A stretch of DNA of 64,000 nt, from positions 186,001-250,000 of the forward strand of contig LQXN01000062.1 of NCBI GenBank assembly GCA_001648575.1. Reading direction: 5' to 3'. This DNA is from Sutcliffiella horikoshii DSM 8719. Lineage in GTDB: Bacteria; Bacillota; Bacilli; Bacillales; Bacillaceae_I. Below, piece after piece: positions 45,397 to 54,804 of the stretch. Under the pieces are notes generated by a model. That model ran no database searches. It was given only the letters and a program-made list of their open reading frames with translations, and was not told the DNA's origin. The position numbers and the translations under genes were made by a program. How positions within the stretch are numbered: the stretch's first letter is position 1; each line of letters starts with the position of its first letter.

Positions 45397-46325
45397 TCCA
45401 CACCCTTTGTAATTTCTAAGAAGATGTCTTCAAGATTTGATTCTTCTTGGCTTAAACTTAGAATCATGACTCCTGAATCCAAAGCATCCTTTAGTAAAGC
45501 TACTTGCTCTTCATCTGAGCCCTCAAAGGAGAAAGAAATCAAATTCTCCCTCTGTTCACTGACCTGGATATTCGAGATGCTTGGGATATCCTCGAAGTAA
45601 TGCAGGGCTTTTTGTATATCTTGAAGAATCAACACCTTTAATACTTTGTTTGCCTGCAGCTGCTGATGAATTTCCTCCACTCTTCCAGTTGCCACAAGCT
45701 TCCCGCCATTGATGACACCAATTTCATCACACATTTCTGCAAGTTCTGGAAGGATATGTGAAGAAATCATGATTGTTTTGCCCATACTCTTCAATTCTCT
45801 TAGAATTTCCCGCATTTCGATTCTTGCCCTTGGATCCAAGCCTGACGCAGGTTCATCCAAAATCAGCACTTCCGGGTCATGTATCAAAGCCCTTGCAAGG
45901 CATAAACGTTGCTTCATCCCTCTTGATAGTACATCCACATAGGCATCCTTTTTATCTGTCAGGTTTACAAGCTCCAGAAGCTGTGGAATCAGCTTTTGTC
46001 TTTCCTCTAAAGGTATACCGTAACTTGCACCATAGAAATCCAGATATTCGTCTGTTTTAAATTGGTCATACACTCCAAAAAAGTCTGGCATATAGCCAAT
46101 GAATTTACGAACCATCTTTGGATTTTGGGTAACATCATAACCGTTTACAAATGCCGTTCCAGACGTAGGAGCAAGAAGGGTGGACAGTATGGAAAAAGTC
46201 GTTGATTTACCTGCCCCATTATGACCGACAAAACCAAAAACAGTTCCTTTTTCGACCTTTAAATTCAAGGAATCCAATGCTGTAAACTTTCCATATTTTT
46301 TTGTAAGATTAACGGTCTCTATCAT
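45393..46325 (-). CDS. ABC transporter ATP-binding protein (operon gene 2)
   Basis: 310 residues: Walker A GHNGAGKST (about 34-42), signature SRGMKQR, Walker B VLILDEPASGLDP, and the C-terminal extension common in ABC-2 exporters. Overlaps the first gene by 4 bases. Pairs with the permease at 44548. Confidence 0.9.
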   Translation of the reverse strand: MIETVNLTKKYGKFTALDSLNLKVEKGTVFGFVGHNGAGKSTTFSILSTLLAPTSGTAFVNGYDVTQNPKMVRKFIGYMPDFFGVYDQFKTDEYLDFYGASYGIPLEERQKLIPQLLELVNLTDKKDAYVDVLSRGMKQRLCLARALIHDPEVLILDEPASGLDPRARIEMREILRELKSMGKTIMISSHILPELAEMCDEIGVINGGKLVATGRVEEIHQQLQANKVLKVLILQDIQKALHYFEDIPSISNIQVSEQRENLISFSFEGSDEEQVALLKDALDSGVMILSLSQEESNLEDIFLEITKGVE

Positions 46326-48763
46326 TCTTTTAACTCTCCTTCTAGCTGGATTCCCGGCACTTGTATATCGCTATCCATATTATCCAACACTTTTACTGTG
46401 ACGATGATGGTACCCTGATCACTTATATAGTCAGTAAGATTCCCCTCTAACGTTATAGAAGACTTATTCTCCAGCGGTTCCAATTCCCCTTCTTTCTGAT
46501 TGAGGACAAAGTACTCCTGACTGCTGTTCCTGCTCCGTAATTTTATTTTCACTTCATTGATTTTGTCTGTTGATAGGTCTACCATCTCTGGTAAAGTATA
46601 AGTAAAATCGTATACTCCCGTTCCCAAATATACATATGGCTCGCCGAAATCTAGTCCATTATGATGAATCATTCCTGATGCATTTTCAGAGACCGCTAAT
46701 CTTGGAAGAAGATGTTCTTCTGTAAAGCTAAAGGCACCCCCACCTGAGTTGTTGATGGTAACAGGAAGCACCACAAGATGAGAAGCATTGGATTTTGCTG
46801 TTTTCCCATCCACTTTTGCTTCCATCATTCCTTCTGCTACGTACCCCACGATTATCGGTTGATCTACACTAAAAAAGATATCTTTGCGATTTAATAATAA
46901 ATCTAGCATTTGGAACCTCTTGTAAGCTTCCAATTCATGCTTTTCTATCTGGTTAGATCCCGGGCCATGTTGATAATAGCTTGTGAACTTAGGAAATGCT
47001 TTTGAAGCAGACGCATTACTGGGAGGCGTCACGGCATTAGCTATATTTGCCCCTGTTAATTCATATTCCACACTTTTGGTTTCCCCTGCCTTGATATCAC
47101 CAAGTGCCTCAGCATTTCTGCCCGATAGTATAAACGCATCTTTAAGTTCGTATCTTAACTGATTGGATACAGTCCCTGTCACCTTTCCACTATTCACTGA
47201 CAAGTCATACTCTAATTTACCTAATTGTATGTCAGATATATTTCCGAGACTTGAACGGGTGGACCAATATTCTACATCATTGAACGTGATATCCGTTCCC
47301 TTAGATGTGGAATTGATAAATGCATATTTTCTCATAATGTCAAAATTATCATTATATCCATACATCACTGGAAAGAGGGTGGCGTAATCGTTCGTTTCCA
47401 TTTTATAATCGCCGCCACTGTTCGTTAAAATGCTGACAACCCCGTAACCACTGACAGTTTCCGTTTGATTATCCAACATAAGGATACTTGCTTCATTCAC
47501 TTGTGTCCCGGAAATTCTGTCCTTTGCCCCAATGCCAAACACTGCAATGCTGGTGAAAATGGCTGCAACGGGAATGATCCACCACGCTTGCTCTCGCTTG
47601 TCTGTTCTTTTCAGGACGAAATAAAGCACAGGTATCAATAGAATCAAATAGATGATGAATGCGCCTATCAACAGTGGCACCGAAACAATGGACCCAGGAA
47701 ACGCTTCCCCAATCGGGCTCAGTTGATACGACAGTTCTTCCATTACCCCTGACTTATAAGAGTTCGGTGTTTTCGAAGTAGCTTTCTGTAGCACACTTGA
47801 CCACCAAGTATTACCTTCTTGCCATTCACCCCATAACGGAGATGATAAATTACCAGCTATCTGCGTTACAGTTCCCGTCCCCACTTTTGAGAGTAGAGTA
47901 ATCGGTGTATCATTATCCTTAGTAATTATGGCTGCATCTTCTCGTAAAACTTCCCCAGTAAAAATAGGGAAATCAGGGAATTTACTTTCTTGGTTTAATG
48001 TAGAGATTGTTGTTTCATTTTTTGGTTCCAATAGCAGAAAATCTTGAAGTTCCCCAAGATCCTGTTTGATTCCGACTTTGGTGTCATATATCAATGATCC
48101 ACCATTCTGGACCCAATCCCTTATGGCCTGTTGCTGTACAGCCGTCAAGGTAGACAATGGAAAATCATGTACCAATATCACATCAAACATTTCAAGCCCA
48201 TAGGACTCATTTGAAATATTCTCGCTTTGTATATTTAATAATTCCATACTTTCTGAGTGATATTTAAATAGCTTTAAGAAGTTCACCGAGTCATGGTTGT
48301 TGCTTAAAACTCCCAATACAACCCGGTTATCCCCGATATACCTCGGAAGTGAATTGGCATTTCCCGATAGTTTTATTTCTTTGCCTTTTTCTACGCCTCC
48401 TTCGAAGAAAGTGACATAATTATTTTTTGTACCAGAGTTACTATAAGAAAAATAGTCGGAACTCCCTTTGACTGAAAGTTCTACAGTTTTTGAAGCGCCT
48501 GCTTCCAATTCGATAGGAATGACATAACTTCCGGCCATATTATATGTAGGACTTGAGAAAACTACAATATCCCCTTTTATTGCATCGCCTTTGTTCACCA
48601 ACTCAATTCTGATTGGATGACCTTTTCCCATTTGGACTTTATTGTCCACGCCGTATTCTACTTTTACTTCAAGATTTGCAGCGCCTTCTGTAAAAGTCGG
48701 TAACATAAATACACTCAAACAAATCAGCAGCACGAAGTATTTCACTTTCGAAAATGCTCTCAA
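46322..48763 (-). CDS. Large extracytoplasmic membrane protein (operon gene 1)
   Basis: 813 residues. Signal peptide (about 1-28), a long beta-rich extracytoplasmic region containing a GATase/DUF4350-like part (EMFDVILVHDFP, about 185), two central helices (about 366-386 and 396-412), then a second beta-rich region. TTG start with GGGGGAAG upstream. First gene of the eight-gene operon. No family certain; the plan suggests a sensor or substrate-binding component for the ABC pair. Confidence 0.7.
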   Translation of the reverse strand: MRAFSKVKYFVLLICLSVFMLPTFTEGAANLEVKVEYGVDNKVQMGKGHPIRIELVNKGDAIKGDIVVFSSPTYNMAGSYVIPIELEAGASKTVELSVKGSSDYFSYSNSGTKNNYVTFFEGGVEKGKEIKLSGNANSLPRYIGDNRVVLGVLSNNHDSVNFLKLFKYHSESMELLNIQSENISNESYGLEMFDVILVHDFPLSTLTAVQQQAIRDWVQNGGSLIYDTKVGIKQDLGELQDFLLLEPKNETTISTLNQESKFPDFPIFTGEVLREDAAIITKDNDTPITLLSKVGTGTVTQIAGNLSSPLWGEWQEGNTWWSSVLQKATSKTPNSYKSGVMEELSYQLSPIGEAFPGSIVSVPLLIGAFIIYLILLIPVLYFVLKRTDKREQAWWIIPVAAIFTSIAVFGIGAKDRISGTQVNEASILMLDNQTETVSGYGVVSILTNSGGDYKMETNDYATLFPVMYGYNDNFDIMRKYAFINSTSKGTDITFNDVEYWSTRSSLGNISDIQLGKLEYDLSVNSGKVTGTVSNQLRYELKDAFILSGRNAEALGDIKAGETKSVEYELTGANIANAVTPPSNASASKAFPKFTSYYQHGPGSNQIEKHELEAYKRFQMLDLLLNRKDIFFSVDQPIIVGYVAEGMMEAKVDGKTAKSNASHLVVLPVTINNSGGGAFSFTEEHLLPRLAVSENASGMIHHNGLDFGEPYVYLGTGVYDFTYTLPEMVDLSTDKINEVKIKLRSRNSSQEYFVLNQKEGELEPLENKSSITLEGNLTDYISDQGTIIVTVKVLDNMDSDIQVPGIQLEGELKE

Positions 48764-48854
48764 TTTTTCTTCCCCCTATGTGTAAACAGTCTCTCTTTTT
48801 TCTAACTATATCTAAGACGTACACCTTAAGGAAAAAGTTTCAAGTGCAGTAAAA

Positions 48855-48876
48855 AAAGGGAGTATCATCTCCCTTT
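48855..48876. terminator. gerC terminator, left duplicate flanking element E
   Basis: AAAGGGAG/CTCCCTTT hairpin matching 49304-49323. Confidence 0.75.
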
Positions 48877-49303
48877 CAGACCGTTGACAAAGCCCTAAAT
48901 ATTTTTAAATTTGTATCCTGCTGTTGATCTTCGTTCCAGGCGCTTCGCTTTTCGCGGGCGGTCCGGAAGCCTCCTCGGCTACGCCAAGGCCACTGAAAAA
49001 GTACAATATTTTAGTTATCTGTTTCATACCGCTGTTGATTTCCGCAAACGGCTTCGCTTTCCGCGGGGCGACCTTGAGCCTCCTCGGGCTGCGCCCTGCG
49101 GGGTCTCAAGATTGCCGCTATCCCCCCCGCAGGAGTCTTCGCCTTTTGCTTCAATCTACAGCTAGAAATTCAAAATAAGATTAGTTTTTTGGTTTTTCAG
49201 TGGCCTTGCTACGCCTGCGGGGTTCCTGCCGGTCGAGTCTTCGCTCCTTCCACTACGATCAACTAGGGAATGTCATTATTTTAGGCTTTGTCTCAACGTT
49301 GAT
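48877..49303 (-). mobile_element. Terminator-associated palindromic element, copy E, interrupted by a second element
   Basis: 427 bp. The outer parts (48877-48984 and 49209-49303) join into one roughly 200-bp family member with ends CAGACCGTTGACAAAGCC and GGCTTTGTCTCAACGTT. The middle (48985-49208) is a different small element. It fills most of the 558-base gap between the MoxR operon and the germination operon. Confidence 0.85.
48985..49208. mobile_element. Nested MITE-like element with 16-bp inverted repeats
   Basis: 224 bp bounded by CAAGGCCACTGAAAAA (48985-49000) and its exact inverse TTTTTCAGTGGCCTTG (49193-49208). The host sequence CTACGC is duplicated on both sides (48979-48984 and 49209-49214). 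Inside is a palindromic core (GCTGTTGATTTCCGC ... CAATCTACAGC) related to that of the outer family. No coding capacity. Confidence 0.9.
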
Positions 49304-49323
49304 AAGGAGTATTATCTCCCTTT
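49304..49323 (-). terminator. gerC terminator, right duplicate flanking element E
   Basis: AAGGAG...CTCCCTTT hairpin touching the stop of the germination gene. Confidence 0.7.
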
Positions 49324-50446
49324 AGTCCATGACACCTGTTCTTAAAATTTCCACTTTAATATCTATATCAAAATCAGCTTGCTGGTATAATTCTCTCCAT
49401 TCCTTCTTACTAAAAGAATCATACCCTACCTTTGAACGGTAAATATTACCAAAACCAACAGGGTCAGAACCTATTTCCCTGCTTGCCAAGATTACTTCCT
49501 TCAGTTTCTTCTCCATCATAATACTAATTTGCTCTTCAATCTTTTTTAACGCCTCAGGGTTTCCCAAGTCATAGTCCACTGTAATTTCCTGCATTCTTGT
49601 TACAACTTTGGCATTAATTTTAAAAGAGGGCATTTTTTTGTCCACTAGTTTAATTTGTGTCTTACTTCTGATATGGTCTAATGAAATATATACTTCTTCC
49701 TCTACCTTATTGTTTTTACTCAATATGTGCTTTTCAACCTGATCAAGTGGTATTTCAATCTCTACACTTCCCGCATCATATGGGCCAAGCAGTAATTTTA
49801 AATAAAAGGCAGATTTTGTATCAATCTCTCCTATTACTTTATCTTCCTTAAAAAGCGCCATCCCTTCAATAACAATTGTATTATCAATAAAATTTAGTAA
49901 AGGAAGAATAGGATCTCGCCCTTCGCTGTAAAGGCACTGCATAAACTCATGTAAGGTTGGTGAAATGAGAGAGTCTTCCTCCACATTTTGTTCAATCAGA
50001 TTATAAAGGTATGTACCAGCATTTGTGACATCACTTGATTCTTGCGCCCGGGTCAGAAGATCATGAGCAGGTATATTACTTACAGCTAAGTAAACCATTG
50101 TTCCTACCTCCGCGTCACGTGAAAGTGTATCGATGACGGAGATGATACCCTCTTCTGCTAGTTCTCTCCCATACACAGCAGCCCTTAACTGACCTGAGAC
50201 TAGCTTTCTACTTGATGATAAATTTTCTTTATGACGTATTTCTTTACTTGTATTTGCAACGGAAGTAACCATTTTTGTGTTATTTGGATGGAGGGGGTCA
50301 AATTCATAATAGACAATCGATCCCATCAGCTTATCATCAACCCGGTCATAGCCAATCGCGGTTATCAGTCCTAATTCTTCCAATTGCTTTTGAGATGCAC
50401 ATCCACATAGAAGAATAATCATTAGACTCCATACAATGTATTTCAT
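49322..50446 (-). CDS. Germinant receptor lipoprotein, GerAC/GerKC family
   Basis: 374 residues. Lipobox LLCGC (Cys at 16); the rest matches the three-domain GerC subunit of spore inner-membrane nutrient receptors, with ELGLITAIGYDRVDD near the start and the C-terminal helical segment. Overlaps the permease-like gene by 4 bases. Third gene of the operon. Confidence 0.88.
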   Translation of the reverse strand: MKYIVWSLMIILLCGCASQKQLEELGLITAIGYDRVDDKLMGSIVYYEFDPLHPNNTKMVTSVANTSKEIRHKENLSSSRKLVSGQLRAAVYGRELAEEGIISVIDTLSRDAEVGTMVYLAVSNIPAHDLLTRAQESSDVTNAGTYLYNLIEQNVEEDSLISPTLHEFMQCLYSEGRDPILPLLNFIDNTIVIEGMALFKEDKVIGEIDTKSAFYLKLLLGPYDAGSVEIEIPLDQVEKHILSKNNKVEEEVYISLDHIRSKTQIKLVDKKMPSFKINAKVVTRMQEITVDYDLGNPEALKKIEEQISIMMEKKLKEVILASREIGSDPVGFGNIYRSKVGYDSFSKKEWRELYQQADFDIDIKVEILRTGVMD

Positions 50447-51552
50447 GCATTCTCACCCCTCATTTTAAAGCGATTCCTGATAAAAACGATGACGCTGAGA
50501 ATCAGAGTATATAAAAAAACCACGTATAATCCATACCAGCCAACCTTATCTACAAGCTCATTAATATACGTTCTTTTATTAAAAATGAAACTACAACCAA
50601 AAACCAAGCCACTGATAAAATACACAAAAAACTTCTGCTTAAAGTGAAATATCCTCTTTAAGCCTTTTGATGCAGCCCATAACATGAAGAGTGTATTAGG
50701 CAGAATGATGACCAGCCATAAGGAAACAGCCAGGAATTCAAATCTTTCCAAGTTAGGAAACTGCACAATCTTAAACATGGACAGGGTTGCCCAGATAGTT
50801 TTTTCCAACTGCTCTCCGCTATAATATCCAATTGCAACAAAAGTCACAGCAAATAGGAGTAAAAATGTAAAAAACACCCCCAATTGAGCATACAATTGAA
50901 CCTTCTCCTTATTCCTTATGTAAGGATAGGTAAAATACAGCATCTCAAGCCCTAGTACTGTAAAGGACGTTTTTAATGCTCCATTCATTAATTCTTTCGG
51001 TGTAGCTTCCAAGACGGGAAGAAAATTAGTCCAATCCATGTATCGTACAGGTACCATAAGCATAAACACCAGCCATATTGTCAAGAAAAAACCTAAAAAG
51101 CTTACTCCGACAATTGTTTTGATCCCGCCAAAAACTCCATATATCGAAATCAGCAAAAGGAGTGTGATGATTACCCATGTTTCCAAATCCGGAAAAATCC
51201 ATGCTTGGACAATTTCTGTATAGTTTAGCAAGATGGCCAACAATCCCCCGATAATATAGATGATAATCACCAGGTTTAATACTGTTCCGATCAACTTACC
51301 AAATAACTCATTGTGAATCTGAAACAGATCCATGTCTTTAAAGGAATGTAAGATATAACACATAGCTGAAACAACCAGTACCATACCAAAATAACTGATG
51401 ATGATAGAAATCCAGGCATCCTGTTTGGATTCCATAAAAATGATACGTTGCACCCCCGCTATTCCCACTCCTGTTTGATTCGTATGAACAATGAAAAAAA
51501 CCAAAAAAGCAGAAAACATCATTTTCTTATTTATGTTTGTAGGTGTTTTCAT
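50443..51552 (-). CDS. Germinant receptor permease-like subunit, GerAB/GerKB family
   Basis: 369 residues with ten predicted helices, related to amino-acid/polyamine transporters. The N-terminal HTNQTGVGIAGVQRIIF segment is characteristic of GerB subunits, which bind the germinant. It follows the A subunit by 9 bases. Confidence 0.88.
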   Translation of the reverse strand: MKTPTNINKKMMFSAFLVFFIVHTNQTGVGIAGVQRIIFMESKQDAWISIIISYFGMVLVVSAMCYILHSFKDMDLFQIHNELFGKLIGTVLNLVIIIYIIGGLLAILLNYTEIVQAWIFPDLETWVIITLLLLISIYGVFGGIKTIVGVSFLGFFLTIWLVFMLMVPVRYMDWTNFLPVLEATPKELMNGALKTSFTVLGLEMLYFTYPYIRNKEKVQLYAQLGVFFTFLLLFAVTFVAIGYYSGEQLEKTIWATLSMFKIVQFPNLERFEFLAVSLWLVIILPNTLFMLWAASKGLKRIFHFKQKFFVYFISGLVFGCSFIFNKRTYINELVDKVGWYGLYVVFLYTLILSVIVFIRNRFKMRGENA

Positions 51553-51561
51553 GGTCCCACC

Positions 51562-53061
51562 TTATTCGTCTATGTCTTTAGTTGAGTTTTTCTTAAAAGA
51601 AAAGAAACTTTCCTTTTCAGGATTAGATCTGATCAAGTTCACTGGCACTCTCAGTATGGTATTGACAGCATTTTTGATTTCAAATGGATAGACAGGTTGT
51701 AGATAGGGTCTTCCCATACTGGTTAATCGGATTAAATGAATGAGGATAAAACAAAGACCGAAACTTATCCCCACCCCACCCCATATACCTGCAAGTATCA
51801 GTATAGGAAAACGTGTAATCCTTACGGCTGTACCCATCAAATAGCTTGGGGCAGTAAAAGAACCAAGCGCGCTTAACGCAACGACAATGATCAGGATATT
51901 ACTTGTGAAACCAGCTTCGACGGCAGCTTGCCCCAATACTATACCTCCAACAATACCCATTGTCTGACCGACCTTTGTAGGCAATCTTGCACCTGCCTCC
52001 CGCAGTAATTCAATCATCACTTCAAGCAACAAAGCTTCAAATATTGGTGTAAATGGCACTTTAGAACGCGATTCTCCAAGTGACACCAATAACGTTGATG
52101 GGATCATCTCATAATGGTAAGTTATGATGGCCACATAAGCCGGTGTCAAAATGACTGAAAGAAACATAGTCACATATCTTAACACGCGGATAAAGCTCCC
52201 CATATTCCATCTCATATAGACATCCTCTGTAGACTCAAAGAAGTTGAAAAGAGAAGCAGGTCCAAGCAACACCATCGGACTCCTGTCCACAAATACCGCT
52301 ATCATTCCGCGCTCTATGCTATAAGTGACCCTATCGGGTAATTCTGTCTGTACATATTGCGGAAAAATGGAATAGCTGTTATCTTCAATCAACTGAGCCA
52401 ATACCGAGGTATCCAGAATATCGTCCACTTGGAGCGAGTTTATTTTATCTTTTATGAAATCAACCATTTCTTGGTCTACAAGTACATCCAAATAGACAAG
52501 TCTTATCTCCGTTTCATTACGTTTTCCAACTGTCATCCGTTCTGTACATAAATCTTCAGAAACAATATTTTGCCTGATTATACTAATGTTTGTGCTTAAT
52601 GATTCGGTAAATGATATTTTGGGACCAAATACAAGGGATTCTGTTTCAGCTTTTTCCAAACCACGCTCGACTTTTTTTCCCATATTTACGAGAATGCCGT
52701 GTTTGGACCCACTAGTAAAAATAAATACATACCCATCCAGAAGTTTGTTCGTTACTTCCTGCATTTCCTCTGTTAGCATGGACTGAGTAGTAGGCAGCTT
52801 ATGTTCAAGTTCTGTCATACTTAAAGGAAAATCTTCTTGTATTGCAATGATTGGCTGAAGTATCTCTTGATTCAAAGCATTATTATCAATGAGATTTTTC
52901 ATATATAGAAAAAGAAGAGAGGTTGTCTTTCCATTTAAAACATATTCATATAAATCCGGGCTATCATGAAATACGTCTTTATAATAACTGGTTAACTCCT
53001 CTATCGTGTATGAGCTAAGACACTTCTCCTCCAATAAAAACACCTTCCTAATTTGAGCCAT
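51562..53061 (-). CDS. Germinant receptor subunit, GerAA/GerKA family
   Basis: 499 residues: a soluble N-terminal domain (about 1-240) and a C-terminal membrane domain with 4-5 helices containing the conserved PFTPIFEALLLEVMIELLRE region. Probably forms the ion-conducting part of the receptor in the spore inner membrane. ATG at 53061; a TTG about 27 bases downstream with AGGAAGG is an alternative start. First gene of the A-B-C operon. Confidence 0.88.
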   Translation of the reverse strand: MAQIRKVFLLEEKCLSSYTIEELTSYYKDVFHDSPDLYEYVLNGKTTSLLFLYMKNLIDNNALNQEILQPIIAIQEDFPLSMTELEHKLPTTQSMLTEEMQEVTNKLLDGYVFIFTSGSKHGILVNMGKKVERGLEKAETESLVFGPKISFTESLSTNISIIRQNIVSEDLCTERMTVGKRNETEIRLVYLDVLVDQEMVDFIKDKINSLQVDDILDTSVLAQLIEDNSYSIFPQYVQTELPDRVTYSIERGMIAVFVDRSPMVLLGPASLFNFFESTEDVYMRWNMGSFIRVLRYVTMFLSVILTPAYVAIITYHYEMIPSTLLVSLGESRSKVPFTPIFEALLLEVMIELLREAGARLPTKVGQTMGIVGGIVLGQAAVEAGFTSNILIIVVALSALGSFTAPSYLMGTAVRITRFPILILAGIWGGVGISFGLCFILIHLIRLTSMGRPYLQPVYPFEIKNAVNTILRVPVNLIRSNPEKESFFSFKKNSTKDIDE

Positions 53062-53163
53062 TCCTTAGTAGGGTGACCATTCTGAAAGATTTTATGTTTT
53101 TAAAGGTAGTTTTCTCGTAAACATTAGAATGGATTTGTTAATTAATGATTAGCCTCGAATAAG

Positions 53164-53196
53164 AAAAAAGCCTCCCTTAAGTTGTCACGGGTCGGC
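53164..53196 (-). terminator. Terminator of the nucleoside hydrolase gene
   Basis: GCCGACCC/GGGAGGC stem, including the stop codon, followed by TTTTTTCTT on the minus strand. Confidence 0.6.
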
Positions 53197-54177
53197 AGTG
53201 TTTGTTGAATTATTATTAATACCATCTGTTAATACTTCCATGACGCGGTTGATAAAAGCTGTATAGTTGAAATCCATAGCAATCCGATGAACAGGATATT
53301 CCGCCAATTGGACAAAACTTCGTAAATCTCCAATAGTTTGGCCGAAAGCTGGCCCGGCTGAGGTTACTATACGGACAGGCTTTATTTCGTATCGAATATA
53401 CTCTTCATTAAAAATCCCCCACACCGTAACCACATCATGTAAAGGTGCTCCCTGGATGCTAGGTATCTGGGACTTATAAAAATGCCAATAATAATCCATC
53501 ATCGGCTTAATGATCATACCCAAAGGGTTGTTTTTTTCTCTATTAATTTTATCTATATAATTCACCATATCTGCTGTCAGTATTGCTTGTTGGGTTACAT
53601 TCAGAGGAAAAATGGTAAGCTTCTCTGCATAATTGAACACAATATTCGCTGCATATGGATCTCCGAAAATATTTGCTTCTGCAACAGGTGTAACGTTCCC
53701 TGGATAATTGAATGTCCCTCCCATTACGAAAATTTCTTTCACTTTAGCAACTGTTTCAGGATAAAGAATGAAGGAGGTGGCAAGAGACGTCAATCTCCCA
53801 ACACAAACGATGGTGATTTCTCTGTCATACTTTTCAATAATGTCATATATTTGATGGAAATTTTCGAAAACATTTTCTGGTTCATCTAAATCTTCTTGAA
53901 GCACATACCCCCCAAACCCCTCTGGCCCATGTACTTCTGGATAATATATGGGTGGATCACCTATCATAGACCTTTCCGCTCCGCCGATGAGGGGAATATC
54001 ATACCTTCCAGTGTTTCTTTGAATATAACGTGCATTCCGGATGGCTGTTCTTTTATCAACATTTCCATATTCTGCGACCACTCCAACAATCTCTACGTTT
54101 TTTTCATTATAGGCATAAATGATAGCCATAATATCATCTATACCGAAGTCAGCAAATAATAGAACTTTCCTAGTCAA
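53185..54177 (-). CDS. Inosine/uridine-type nucleoside hydrolase
   Basis: 330 residues of the IunH/RihA family, which splits ribonucleosides to base and ribose. The N-terminal calcium site reads LLFADFGIDD: Asp10, Asp14 and Asp15 are kept, but the usual first Asp at position 8 (as in DxDPGxDD) is Phe. The central NVTPVAEANIFGDPYAA block and the late APLHDVVTVWG Asp are present. TTG start at 54177 behind GAGGTGAGAGG. It lies just upstream of the germinant receptor operon on the same strand. Confidence 0.82.
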   Translation of the reverse strand: MTRKVLLFADFGIDDIMAIIYAYNEKNVEIVGVVAEYGNVDKRTAIRNARYIQRNTGRYDIPLIGGAERSMIGDPPIYYPEVHGPEGFGGYVLQEDLDEPENVFENFHQIYDIIEKYDREITIVCVGRLTSLATSFILYPETVAKVKEIFVMGGTFNYPGNVTPVAEANIFGDPYAANIVFNYAEKLTIFPLNVTQQAILTADMVNYIDKINREKNNPLGMIIKPMMDYYWHFYKSQIPSIQGAPLHDVVTVWGIFNEEYIRYEIKPVRIVTSAGPAFGQTIGDLRSFVQLAEYPVHRIAMDFNYTAFINRVMEVLTDGINNNSTNTADP

Positions 54178-54306
54178 TTTCCTCTCACCTCTTTTCAAGA
54201 ACGACAATATTTTCCCACTCAAAAGACAAACCAAGACAAACATACAATCAAGCAGGCATTCGAAGGAATAGTCTAATATTGATTAATACGATAGGAGGAA
54301 GGAAAA

Positions 54307-54567
54307 ATGTCGCAATTTTATAATCAATGCTGCAGATATCAAGGTCAAATGGTGACAGTCAGATGTCGGGGCGGCGTATCTCATCATGGAAGAATTGTAA
54401 GGGTATCGCCTAGTCACGTGTATATTCAACCAACAGGCAGAAATAGATTTGGTGGATTTGGGATGGGATTTTGGGGTGGATATTACGGTGGATATGGATA
54501 TAACCCAGTAGCGGTCCCTCTTGCATTTGTAACAGGCGTAGTTCTGGGCGGTCTTTTATTCTGGTAA
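54307..54567 (+). CDS. Small Gly/Tyr-rich protein, unknown
   Basis: 86 residues. The N-terminal half has an SH3/Sm-like look (GQMVTVRCRGGVSHHGRIVR); then a Gly/Tyr/Phe-rich stretch (GFWGGYYGGYGY) and a C-terminal hydrophobic helix (about 68-86). AGGAGGAAGG precedes the ATG. Composition suggests a spore coat or spore-surface role, which is inference only. Confidence 0.65.
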   Translation: MSQFYNQCCRYQGQMVTVRCRGGVSHHGRIVRVSPSHVYIQPTGRNRFGGFGMGFWGGYYGGYGYNPVAVPLAFVTGVVLGGLLFW

Positions 54568-54584
54568 AATCCTTAGGCTACCTG

Positions 54585-54617
54585 CCGGTAAAAGTCGAGA
54601 AAATGACTCTTTGCCGG
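54585..54617 (+). terminator. Terminator of the Gly/Tyr-rich gene
   Basis: CCGGTAAAAGTC/GACTCTTTGCCGG stem followed by TTTGTTTC. Confidence 0.65.
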
Positions 54618-54804
54618 TTTGTTTCATTTTAAGGGTCTAACCTCAAAGCAAGTAGTTGATTGATACCTTCAGGTGAAAAGTAGGCAAAGTAGATTATACA
54701 AATAGCTCTTGTAAAAATCACCATGTTCACAATAGTGTTGAAAAAGATATCCGTTTCATATGTTATAGTATTTAGGAACAGTTTATGCGAACGAGGTGTT
54801 AAAT

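Noticed and set aside
48911-49178. Possible transposase fragment within copy E
   Set aside because: Translation gives low-complexity text with no DDE or other transposase motif; the sequence is explained by two nested non-coding elements.
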